Positions 1 through 6,225 of a stretch of DNA of 6,225 nucleotides are shown one piece after another. The DNA lies in NCBI GenBank assembly GCA_014378285.1, contig JACMNZ010000157.1, positions 1 through 6,225 of the forward strand, written 5' to 3'. Every line of letters starts with the position of its first letter. Position 1 is the first letter of the stretch. A program made the translations under genes and the position numbers. This DNA comes from Pseudopedobacter sp. Its GTDB lineage: Bacteria > Bacteroidota > Bacteroidia > Sphingobacteriales > Sphingobacteriaceae. The notes under the pieces were generated by a model. The model made no database searches. It saw only the letters and a program-made list of their open reading frames with translations, and had not been told where the DNA came from.

Positions 1-110
1 AAATCCCAAAGTTTTTGAAAATGGGAGGGAAGCTCATCAAAATATTGGTATTGAGGTACTGTTTCAATATCCAAAACTAAAACATTTTTTAGGTCTAATT
101 GAGTTAACAT
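1..110 (-). CDS. Predicted 3'-5' exonuclease (PolB exonuclease-like), N-terminal fragment
   Basis: The minus strand reads from an ATG at 110 down to the window edge without a stop, giving 36 complete codons that begin MLTQLDLKNVLVLDIETVPQ. The DIET stretch (D14, I15, E16, T17) has the form of the ExoI motif of DEDD-superfamily 3'-5' exonucleases, in which the Asp and Glu bind the catalytic metal ions. The following VPQ, and the DELP and KLWD stretches (residues 25-28 and 33-36), resemble the start of the 'predicted 3'-5' exonuclease related to the PolB exonuclease domain' family that I know from Bacteroidota genomes. The remaining ExoII and ExoIII motifs lie outside the window, so activity cannot be judged. 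No Shine-Dalgarno sequence precedes the start, which is normal for this phylum. The gene is divergent from the efflux operon across 281 bases and is probably functionally unrelated. The assignment rests on a short N-terminus and on recall of the family. Confidence 0.82.
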   Translation of the reverse strand, partial: MLTQLDLKNVLVLDIETVPQYQYFDELPSHFQKLWD

Positions 111-187
111 ACTGTTAAAGTAAATAAAAATCTTTGTTAATCTTCTTGTATTTGATTCAAAACATAATTATAGAAATATAAAATTAT

Positions 188-219
188 TGTATTGTAAAAT
201 CAATATTGACAACAATACA
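188..219. repeat. Nested inverted repeat in the divergent intergenic region
   Basis: TGTATTGT at 188-195 is the exact reverse complement of ACAATACA at 212-219. In the 16-base spacer lies a perfect 10-base palindrome, TCAATATTGA (200-209). The two symmetry centres are one base apart. The hexamer TATTGT also occurs twice on the left side (185-190 and 190-195). Nested dyads like this can be operators for dimeric regulators, but the region is extremely A+T rich, so chance symmetry is a real alternative. It lies 77 bases upstream of the exonuclease start and over 100 bases upstream of the candidate efflux promoter, so it is not clear which gene it would serve. Confidence 0.35.
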
Positions 220-328
220 TATTTTATATGTGTTAAAAATTTATGATTAAATACATTGAAATTAATTTTAATTGATTTTATCACAAGATTATTGCAGTTT
301 AATTACAAGTATTAAAGTTCTAAAAAGT

Positions 329-336
329 TAGTTTTG
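329..336 (+). promoter_or_regulatory. Candidate Bacteroidota -7 promoter element for the efflux operon
   Basis: TAGTTTTG matches the TAnnTTTG consensus of the primary-sigma -7 element in Bacteroidota exactly. Transcription would start near 342-345, leaving a leader of about 47-50 bases before the channel gene at 392. The matching -33 TTG is not present at the expected 17-23 base spacing; the closest is TTA at 303-305. The call therefore rests on one element and on position. Confidence 0.38.
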
Positions 337-370
337 CCATCCAAATAAAATTTGATATTATTTTTATTGT

Positions 371-386
371 AGGATTTAAGGATTTA
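371..386 (+). promoter_or_regulatory. Tandem AGGATTTA octamer with possible ribosome binding site
   Basis: AGGATTTA occurs twice in immediate succession (371-378 and 379-386). The second copy supplies AAGGA at 378-382, which ends 9 bases before the ATG at 392. That spacing suits a weak Shine-Dalgarno interaction. The other two pump genes have only A/T-rich sequence before their starts, so this site is unusual within the window and supports the 392 start. Confidence 0.4.
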
Positions 387-391
387 GATAT

Positions 392-1732
392 ATGAACAAT
401 TACATAAGCAAGAAATTTGTAAAATTATCTTTTATTATTCTTAGCTTAATAATTCCTTTAATTAGTTGGTCTCAAACAATCGTTAAAGATAGTTTATTAC
501 AAAAAGTAACTTTAAGTGAAGCAATTCAATATGCTTTAAAAAGGCAACCTACTATCCAACAGGTATATTTAGATGAAAAAATTACAGAATCTACTATTAA
601 AAGTAAATTGGCAGATTGGTATCCTCAAATAAATTTTAATTATAATTTACAACATAATTTTATTGTACAAACCGCCATTATTGGTGGCAATCCTGTACAG
701 TTGGGCGTTAATAATACTTCTAGCGCACAATTTACAGCTTCCCAAAATATCTTTAATAGAGATGCACTTTTAGCTTCAAGTACCAAAGGTGATGTTCTCT
801 TACAATCAAAACAAATCACTACCAATAACAAAATAAATTTGGCTGTTAACGTTTCAAAAGCGTTCTATAATGTTTTATCAACTATACAACAAATCAAGAT
901 TTCTAATTCAAATATTAAAAGGTTAGAAAGAAGTTTAAAAGATGCTTACAATCAGTATGAAGCCGGCATCACAGATAAAATAGATTATAAAAGAGCAACC
1001 ATAACTTTAAATAATACAAAAGCAAATCAAAAAAGTAATGAAGTTGTATTAAAAGCGAGGGTAGAATTTTTAAAATCTTTAATGAATTACCCAGAGAATG
1101 AAAAATTGAATATTGTTTACGACAGCTTACAATTAGAAAACGAAATTTTTATTGATTCCACTCAAAATTTGAATGTTAGCAACAGGATAGAATTTGCACA
1201 ATTACAAACTCAAAAAAAACTACTTGAAGCTAGCGTAAAATATAATAAATGGAGTTTCTTGCCTTCTGTATCTGCCAATGGTGCATATAATTTTAATTTT
1301 CAAAACAATAATTTTGTCGATTTATACAATCGTAATTTCCCCAATTCTTACGCTGGTATCACTTTAGGTTTACCAATTTTTCAAGGTGGCAAAAGGAGAG
1401 ACAACATAAACATTGCCCAATTTAGATTAAGACGTAACGAACTTGATTTAGAGGTCTTTAAAAATGATGTAAATTCAGAATATCAACTAGCTTTATCAAC
1501 CTATCAAAGTAATTTCGCTAATTATTTGGCACTTAAAGAAAACACAGGTTTGGCAAAAGAGGTTTATGATGTTGTTAATTTACAATATAGATCTGGAATT
1601 AAAACTTACTTAGAAGTAATTGTTTCTGAAACCGATTTACGTACAGCAGAAATTAATTACTTTAATGCTGTTTACCAATTATTAATTAGTAAAGTTGATG
1701 TTGAAAAAGCATTGGGTCAAATTAAATATTAA
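392..1732 (+). CDS. TolC-family outer-membrane efflux channel
   Basis: This 446-residue protein would form the trimeric outer-membrane beta-barrel and periplasmic alpha-helical tunnel of the RND pump encoded downstream. A Sec signal peptide is visible: basic residues K7, K8 and K11, a hydrophobic core at about 12-24, and a likely cleavage after SWS at residue 27. The mature part shows the internal duplication typical of outer-membrane efflux proteins. Repeat one has LSEAIQYAL (41-49), a YPQINFNYN beta strand (77-85) and YEAGITDKIDY (189-199). Repeat two has LPSVSANGAYNF (290-301), LPIFQGGKRRD (327-337) and YRSGIKTYLEV (399-409). The long stretches between are Gln/Asn/Lys-rich and heptad-like, as expected for the helical barrel. 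No lipobox cysteine follows the signal peptide, unlike OprM/NodT-type channels. Length is normal for the family. It is the first gene of the operon, with the adaptor starting 22 bases after its stop. Family assignment is firm; the specific substrate is unknown. Confidence 0.95.
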   Translation: MNNYISKKFVKLSFIILSLIIPLISWSQTIVKDSLLQKVTLSEAIQYALKRQPTIQQVYLDEKITESTIKSKLADWYPQINFNYNLQHNFIVQTAIIGGNPVQLGVNNTSSAQFTASQNIFNRDALLASSTKGDVLLQSKQITTNNKINLAVNVSKAFYNVLSTIQQIKISNSNIKRLERSLKDAYNQYEAGITDKIDYKRATITLNNTKANQKSNEVVLKARVEFLKSLMNYPENEKLNIVYDSLQLENEIFIDSTQNLNVSNRIEFAQLQTQKKLLEASVKYNKWSFLPSVSANGAYNFNFQNNNFVDLYNRNFPNSYAGITLGLPIFQGGKRRDNINIAQFRLRRNELDLEVFKNDVNSEYQLALSTYQSNFANYLALKENTGLAKEVYDVVNLQYRSGIKTYLEVIVSETDLRTAEINYFNAVYQLLISKVDVEKALGQIKY

Positions 1733-1754
1733 AAAATAATAATCAATAATAGAT

Positions 1755-2900
1755 ATGTTATCTAATAAATCAATTGCTGTTTTAGCCTCAACTTCCTTGT
1801 TTTTTTTATTCTCTTGCAGCAACAATAAAGATAAATCTGCCGCTCCACCGCCAGCTACACAAGTAACTGTAGAAAATGTTAAGTTTTTAAATGCATCATA
1901 TTTTGATGAGTATCCAGGAACTGTTGTAGCCTTAAATCTAATAGAATTACGCCCTCAGGTAAGTGGGAATATTACAGGGATTTATTTTAAGGACGGCGAT
2001 AAAGTTAGTAAAGGACAGTTATTATATAGTATTGATAATCAGCTTTACGCTGCAAACTATCAACAAGCTTTGGCTGGCTTGCAAGTTCAAAAAGCTAACT
2101 TAAATAAAGCGCAAAAAGATGCTGATCGTTACCACGAGCTGGATAAGAAAGATGCAATAGCAAAACAATTGGTAGATAATGCCGATGCTGCTTTACAGGT
2201 TGCTATAGAACAAGTTTCTGCAGGCAAGGCAAATATAAATGCGGTACAAACAAATGTGAAGTACACAAAGGTTTACGCTCCATTTAATGGAATAATAGGA
2301 ATTTCTCAAGTTAAAGTTGGTACAGCGGTTGCAACCGGACAAACTATTTTAAACACCATTTCTACAGTAGGTGAGCTAGCAGTTGATTTTAATATCGATC
2401 AAAAAGAAATCTATCGTTTTAATAAATTATTAAATGATAAACAAAACATTAGCGACTCTACTTTCACATTGGCATTTGGAGAAGATGCTTATCCAAATCC
2501 CGGGAAATTTTCTTTATTGGATAGAGCCGTTAATCCTCAAACCGGAACAATTAAAGCTCGACTTGTTTTTCCCAATAATAAAAACATGCTGATTGCAGGA
2601 ATGAATGCAACCGTTAGGGTTAAAAGTAATGGTGGTTCAAAATCTATCTTAATTCCTTATAAAGCTGTTACCGAGCAATTAGGAGAGTTCTTTGTGTACG
2701 TTCCGGGCGATAGTAGCAAGGTTTCTCAACGCAAAGTGATTTTAGGTAAAACCATAGATAAAAATGTAATTGTAAAAGATGGTTTAAAAGAGGAAGATAA
2801 AATTGTGGTTGAAGGCGTTCAAAATTTAAGAGAAGGATCTGTTATTACTACAGAAGCTCCAAAACCTCAAGAATCAAATCAAAAACCAGCGGGTAAATAA
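1755..2900 (+). CDS. RND efflux periplasmic adaptor (membrane fusion protein), lipoprotein
   Basis: This 381-residue AcrA/MexA-type (HlyD superfamily) adaptor would link the inner-membrane transporter to the outer-membrane channel. Its N-terminus is a lipoprotein signal peptide with lipobox LFSC, so Cys21 should be the lipidated first residue. A Pro-rich linker (31-33) follows. The order of parts is canonical: first half of the lipoyl domain (about 62-92, with RPQVSGNI at 66-73 and GDKVSKGQLL at 81-90), a helical hairpin (about 95-165, Ala/Gln/Lys-rich), second lipoyl half (about 170-203, YAPFNGIIG at 174-182), beta-barrel (about 205-290, containing the VNPQTGTIKAR motif at 259-269), and a membrane-proximal domain (about 295-365, IPYKAV at 300-305). 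The usual LxPGM motif appears as MLIAGM (278-283), with Ala for Pro. A Gln/Lys/Pro tail ends the protein. The start has no Shine-Dalgarno sequence but gives a complete lipoprotein signal. The short 22-base gap to the channel gene supports co-transcription. Confidence 0.96.
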   Translation: MLSNKSIAVLASTSLFFLFSCSNNKDKSAAPPPATQVTVENVKFLNASYFDEYPGTVVALNLIELRPQVSGNITGIYFKDGDKVSKGQLLYSIDNQLYAANYQQALAGLQVQKANLNKAQKDADRYHELDKKDAIAKQLVDNADAALQVAIEQVSAGKANINAVQTNVKYTKVYAPFNGIIGISQVKVGTAVATGQTILNTISTVGELAVDFNIDQKEIYRFNKLLNDKQNISDSTFTLAFGEDAYPNPGKFSLLDRAVNPQTGTIKARLVFPNNKNMLIAGMNATVRVKSNGGSKSILIPYKAVTEQLGEFFVYVPGDSSKVSQRKVILGKTIDKNVIVKDGLKEEDKIVVEGVQNLREGSVITTEAPKPQESNQKPAGK

Positions 2901-2925
2901 TTTATAGTCAGCTTAATAATTCTTT

Positions 2926-2949
2926 ATTATCATCGCACAAGCGAATAAT
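2926..2949 (+). other. Predicted hairpin just upstream of the RND pump gene
   Basis: In the 61-base gap between adaptor and pump, ATTAT (2926-2930) pairs with ATAAT (2945-2949), and TCGC (2933-2936) pairs with GCGA (2941-2944) around an ACAA loop. Only a two-base bulge (CA, 2931-2932) separates the two stems. The transcript could fold into a nine-pair stem ending 12 bases before the pump ATG. There is no T-run directly after it, so it is not a classical terminator. It could affect translation or processing of the pump message, or be chance; no stability was computed. Confidence 0.35.
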
Positions 2950-2961
2950 TAAAATAGATAA

Positions 2962-5900
2962 ATGATATCAGATGTATTTATAAAAAGACCAGTAACTGCA
3001 ATAGTTGTTTCTATTGTAATTGTATTGGTCGGGTTAATTTCTATGCTCAATTTGCCCATTGCGCAATATCCTGATATTACGCCGCCTTCTGTTTCTATTT
3101 CCGGAAACTTTACTGGCGCAGATGCTCAAACTGTAGAACAAACTACTACAACAGCCATTGAAACACAGGTTAATGGTACACCCGGAATGACTTATATGTC
3201 GAGTAATTCTACATCAAGTGGTCAAAGTTCTATCAATGTAAATTTTGAATTAGGTACGGATATTAACAATGCCGCAGTTGAAATACAAAATAGGGTAAGA
3301 GTTGCAGAACCAAGATTACCTGATGCAGTAAAAAGTTTGGGCTTAACTGTTGCCAAAAAAAATCCGAGTATTATGGTTGCTTTGGCATTTTACTCGCCTA
3401 AAGGCACTCATGATGAGACTTTTGTTGGTAATTACGCCAATTTATATGTTAAAGATGCGCTTCAAAGGGTAAAAGGCGTAGGTGATATTGTTTCTAGGGC
3501 AGCTGAATTTAGTATGAGGGTTTGGCTAAATCCAGAAAAATTATCCAATTTGAATTTAACAACAACCGATATTTTAAATTCTTTAAGAGAGCAAAACTTA
3601 CAGGTGGCAGCAGGAACCATCGGGGGAAACCCACAACCAAATACACAAACTTTTGAATATAGCGTACTAACAAATAGCAGGTTAAATAAACCAGAGCAGT
3701 TTGAAAACATTATTGTAAGAACTGTCCCTGCTGATGGAACTATTGTTTACTTAAAAGATGTTGCAAGGGTAGAGTTGGGTAAATTTGATTACAGTTCCAA
3801 TGCTTTTGTAAACGGTAAACCAGCAGCTTTCGTTTTAATTTATCAAGCTCCAGGCGCAAATGCATTAGACACTTATAAAGGATTAACTGAGGCTTTAACT
3901 AAGTTGAAAAAATCGTTTCCAAAAGATATTGATTATGTAATGCCTTTAGAAACGGTTTCTGTAGTGAAGGTTTCTATGGAAGAGGTTCTACATACTTTGT
4001 TAGAAGCGTTGGTGTTGGTGGTTATTGTAGTTTTCTTGTTTCTACAAAATTGGAGAGCAACTTTAATTCCTGTTTTAGCCATTCCGGTATCCTTAATCGG
4101 AACTTTTATATTCTTTATTCCGTTTGGTTTCACTATTAACACGCTTACTTTATTCGCTTTTGTATTAGCTATTGGTATTGTAGTAGATGATGCTATTGTG
4201 GTGGTAGAGGCTGTTCAACATTATATTGATCATAATAAATTATCGCCGAAAGAAGCTACTCAAAGGGCTATGAAAGATATTTCAGGACCTGTTATAGCTA
4301 TTGCCTTAATATTAGCGGCGGTGTTTGTTCCAGTAGGTTTTTTACCTGGAATTGTAGGTCGTTTATACCAGCAATTTGCCATAACAATTGCGGTTTCTGT
4401 AATTATTTCTGCTTTTGTTGCATTATCATTAACTCCAGCGTTATGTACCATAATGCTAAAACCAAGTAAAGGAGAAAACGATAAGAAAAATTGGTTAGAT
4501 AAATTTTTTATCTGGTTTAACAAAGGCTTTGATAGATTTAATAGATCTTATACAAAAGGAGTTGCATCCTGGATTAGGGCTACACCAAAAGTATTAATCA
4601 TGATGGTTTGTCTATTTGTTGCTTTGTTTTTCCTATTTAAAAATAAACCATCTGGCTTTGTACCACAAGAAGATGAGGGTAGGTTATATGTAACTTATGA
4701 AATGCAAGAAGCGGCATCCACTACCAGGAGTAAAAATATGCTCGTAGAAATCCAAAAAAGGTTAAAGCAAATTCCGGGAGTAAAAACGGTTGGTGGTTTG
4801 GCTGGGTTAAACATCATCAGTTTCTCTAATAAATCTAATGCAGGTACAATTTTCGTCCTTTTAGATCCTTGGGAAGATAGGAAGAGTAAAGAATTACAGC
4901 TTACAAATATTATGGCAGAGATTCAAAAAAGAACTGCAGATATAAAAGAAGCAAGAGTTTTAGCAATTGGCCCACCAGCTATTCCAGGTTTAGGTGCAAC
5001 TGCAGGTTTTACTTTTGAGCTGCAGCAAACTACCAGTGCAGATGATATTAAGAAATTTGACGCAGTTGCTAAAAAGTTTTTAGCAGCGGTTAACAAAAGA
5101 CCTGAAATTGGAAAAGCCTTTACGTTTTTTAGCACCAATACTCCTAGTTATCAAATTGATGTAGATAAGGAAAAGGTTAAAAAGCTAGGGGTTGTTTTAA
5201 ATGATGTTTATAGCACATTATCAACCTTATTAGGAAGTTCTTATGTAAACGATTTTAACCTATATGGAAGAAATTTTAGGGTTGTAGCTCAAGCTGATAG
5301 CACTTATCGTTCTTCAGTTGACGAATTGAAAAAATATTATGTTAGAAATAGCAAAGGCGAAATGATATCTCTGGGTTCTTTAGTAACTATTAAGGTGATT
5401 GAAAGTCCTTCTTTAATTTCCCATTATAATATTTATCGTTCAATAGAAATAAACGGCTCTCCGGCGGCAGGTGTAAGTAGTGGAGATGCCATCAAAGCTT
5501 TGCAAGAAGTAGCCGCAAAAGAATTACCAGAAGGTTATGGTTATGAGTTTTCTGGCTTAAGCCGAGAAGAAGTATTGGCTGGCAACAGCTCTACTTTAAT
5601 TTTTGGATTATCACTTTTATTCGTGTTCTTGTTCTTAGCAGCACTTTATGAAAGTTGGTCTATACCGTTTTCTGTTTTATTTGCTGTCCCAATTGGTGCT
5701 TTTGGTTCTATCTTGGTGCTTACTATGATACCTAGTATAAGTAATAATATTTATGCACAAATTGGTTTGATAACCTTAATTGGTTTAGCGGCAAAAAATG
5801 CGATTTTAATTGTAGAGTTTGCTAAAGAACGTGTAGATAAAGGAGTTAACATCTTAACAGCTACTTTGCAAGCGGTAGATCTAAGGTTAAGACCAATTAT

Positions 5901-6135
5901 CATGACATCCCTTGCTTTCATTTTGGGAGTTTTGCCTTTAGTTTTTGCCAGCGGTGCGGCGGCAGAATCAAGAAGGACAATTGGGTGGACGGTTTTTGGT
6001 GGGATGTTGGCAGCAACATCTTTAGCGATATTTGTAGTTCCGGTTTTGTTTGTATTAATAACTAAACTCGCTTACGGTAAAAAGCTGAAGAAGCTAGAAC
6101 GAGATGCAATAAAAAGAGATAAATTATTTTCCTAA
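2962..6135 (+). CDS. RND multidrug efflux transporter, HAE-1 family (AcrB/MexF-like)
   Basis: This 1057-residue proton-driven pump would act as an inner-membrane trimer, taking amphiphilic or hydrophobic compounds from the membrane or periplasm and passing them to the channel. It has the full RND architecture. TM1 is at about 9-30, then a large periplasmic loop, TM2-TM6 (about 341-492), a cytoplasmic amphipathic segment (about 508-530), TM7 (about 540-560), a second periplasmic loop and TM8-TM12 (about 876-1033). The N-terminal FIKRPV motif and AQYPDITPPSV (34-44) are family signatures. The proton relay is intact: D409 and D410 in TM4 (VVDDAIVVVE), K945 in TM10 (AAKNAILIVEF), and R975 and T982 in TM11, matching AcrB D407/D408, K940, R971 and T978. 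These fit the HAE-1 rather than the heavy-metal HME subfamily. By alignment to AcrB as I recall it, several drug-pocket phenylalanines are replaced (see findings). The loop sequences EPRLPDAV and PPAIPGLG recall MexF/OqxB-type pumps. The start has no Shine-Dalgarno sequence. Substrate cannot be named. Confidence 0.98.
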   Translation: MISDVFIKRPVTAIVVSIVIVLVGLISMLNLPIAQYPDITPPSVSISGNFTGADAQTVEQTTTTAIETQVNGTPGMTYMSSNSTSSGQSSINVNFELGTDINNAAVEIQNRVRVAEPRLPDAVKSLGLTVAKKNPSIMVALAFYSPKGTHDETFVGNYANLYVKDALQRVKGVGDIVSRAAEFSMRVWLNPEKLSNLNLTTTDILNSLREQNLQVAAGTIGGNPQPNTQTFEYSVLTNSRLNKPEQFENIIVRTVPADGTIVYLKDVARVELGKFDYSSNAFVNGKPAAFVLIYQAPGANALDTYKGLTEALTKLKKSFPKDIDYVMPLETVSVVKVSMEEVLHTLLEALVLVVIVVFLFLQNWRATLIPVLAIPVSLIGTFIFFIPFGFTINTLTLFAFVLAIGIVVDDAIVVVEAVQHYIDHNKLSPKEATQRAMKDISGPVIAIALILAAVFVPVGFLPGIVGRLYQQFAITIAVSVIISAFVALSLTPALCTIMLKPSKGENDKKNWLDKFFIWFNKGFDRFNRSYTKGVASWIRATPKVLIMMVCLFVALFFLFKNKPSGFVPQEDEGRLYVTYEMQEAASTTRSKNMLVEIQKRLKQIPGVKTVGGLAGLNIISFSNKSNAGTIFVLLDPWEDRKSKELQLTNIMAEIQKRTADIKEARVLAIGPPAIPGLGATAGFTFELQQTTSADDIKKFDAVAKKFLAAVNKRPEIGKAFTFFSTNTPSYQIDVDKEKVKKLGVVLNDVYSTLSTLLGSSYVNDFNLYGRNFRVVAQADSTYRSSVDELKKYYVRNSKGEMISLGSLVTIKVIESPSLISHYNIYRSIEINGSPAAGVSSGDAIKALQEVAAKELPEGYGYEFSGLSREEVLAGNSSTLIFGLSLLFVFLFLAALYESWSIPFSVLFAVPIGAFGSILVLTMIPSISNNIYAQIGLITLIGLAAKNAILIVEFAKERVDKGVNILTATLQAVDLRLRPIIMTSLAFILGVLPLVFASGAAAESRRTIGWTVFGGMLAATSLAIFVVPVLFVLITKLAYGKKLKKLERDAIKRDKLFS

Positions 6136-6172
6136 CGATAATTAGATTCAAAATTTAAACCCTTCGTTTTTT

Positions 6173-6225
6173 ATGATTAAGAATTTTTTTGATGCTTTTA
6201 GGTTGGGAAAATTTTATCCATCTGC
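6173..6225 (+). CDS. Start of an unidentified protein, truncated by window end
   Basis: An ATG at 6173 opens a frame that stays open to the edge, giving 17 complete codons (MIKNFFDAFRLGKFYPS) and two bases that would encode Ala. The upstream in-frame stop is TAG at 6143-6145, and no other ATG lies between. It starts 37 bases after the pump stop on the same strand. I see no convincing hairpin terminator in between, so co-transcription with the efflux operon is possible. The composition (Phe, Lys, Asn early, followed by a mixed stretch) looks like a plausible protein N-terminus, but too little is visible to name a family. Confidence 0.5.
   Translation, partial: MIKNFFDAFRLGKFYPS

Noticed and set aside
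158..166. Minus-strand TATGTTTTG as a promoter for the exonuclease
   Set aside because: It has one extra base relative to TAnnTTTG, and no TTG lies 17-23 bases upstream on that strand, so support is too weak.
346..354. Plus-strand TAAAATTTG as a -7 element
   Set aside because: Three bases rather than two separate TA from TTTG, and no -33 TTG is correctly spaced; the exact match at 329-336 is better.
640..831. Minus-strand open frame inside the channel gene
   Set aside because: It lies wholly within a convincing TolC-family gene, shows no family features, and is best explained as a shadow frame.
2913..2952. Longer imperfect inverted repeat (TTAATAATTC with GAATAATTAA) in the adaptor-pump gap
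   Set aside because: It has a mismatch and a 20-base loop, and its right arm overlaps the tighter, G+C-tipped hairpin at 2926-2949, which is the better explanation.
3462..5138. Four minus-strand open frames inside the pump gene (3462-3710, 3933-4142, 4260-4523, 4923-5138)
   Set aside because: All are antisense shadows of the RND coding sequence with no start context or recognisable domains.
6136..6172. Transcription terminator after the pump gene
   Set aside because: T-runs are present, but I find no stem of useful length before them.
1..6225. CRISPR array, tRNA or rRNA gene, insertion sequence or phage element
   Set aside because: No spaced direct repeats, cloverleaf, rRNA-like sequence, transposase motif or terminal inverted repeats were seen.

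Overview
The window looks like chromosomal DNA from a Bacteroidota bacterium, plausibly Sphingobacteriaceae (Pedobacter-like); the genus is a guess. The grounds are strong A+T richness, near absence of Shine-Dalgarno sequences before most starts, a promoter-like TAnnTTTG element, and at the left edge the N-terminus of a 3'-5' exonuclease of a type I associate with this phylum.

Layout: (1) bases 1-110, minus strand, hold the first 36 codons of a predicted PolB-type 3'-5' exonuclease that runs off the left edge. (2) Bases 111-391 are a divergent, very A+T-rich intergenic region. It carries a nested inverted repeat (188-219), a candidate Bacteroidota -7 element (329-336) and a tandem AGGATTTA octamer whose second copy sits at ribosome-binding distance from the next start. 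(3) Bases 392-6135 hold three plus-strand genes in an apparent operon: a TolC-family outer-membrane channel, a lipoprotein periplasmic adaptor (AcrA/MexA type) and an RND inner-membrane transporter of the HAE-1 (AcrB/MexF) type. (4) After 37 bases, at 6173, a further plus-strand reading frame opens and runs off the right edge.

The three central genes encode all parts of one tripartite efflux pump. The RND trimer would use the proton gradient to extrude substrates from the inner membrane or periplasm, the lipid-anchored adaptor would bridge the periplasm, and the TolC-like trimer would form the exit duct. The gene order is channel-adaptor-pump rather than the commoner adaptor-pump-channel. All three frames appear intact and full length, and the proton-relay residues of the pump are present. 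No regulator gene lies in the window.

I do not see an undescribed system here: the core is a well-known type of locus. The points that merit a second look are the loss of most AcrB-type phenylalanines from the inferred deep drug pocket of the pump, a hairpin just before the pump gene, the nested inverted repeat in the divergent region, and single eight-base homopolymers in each pump gene.
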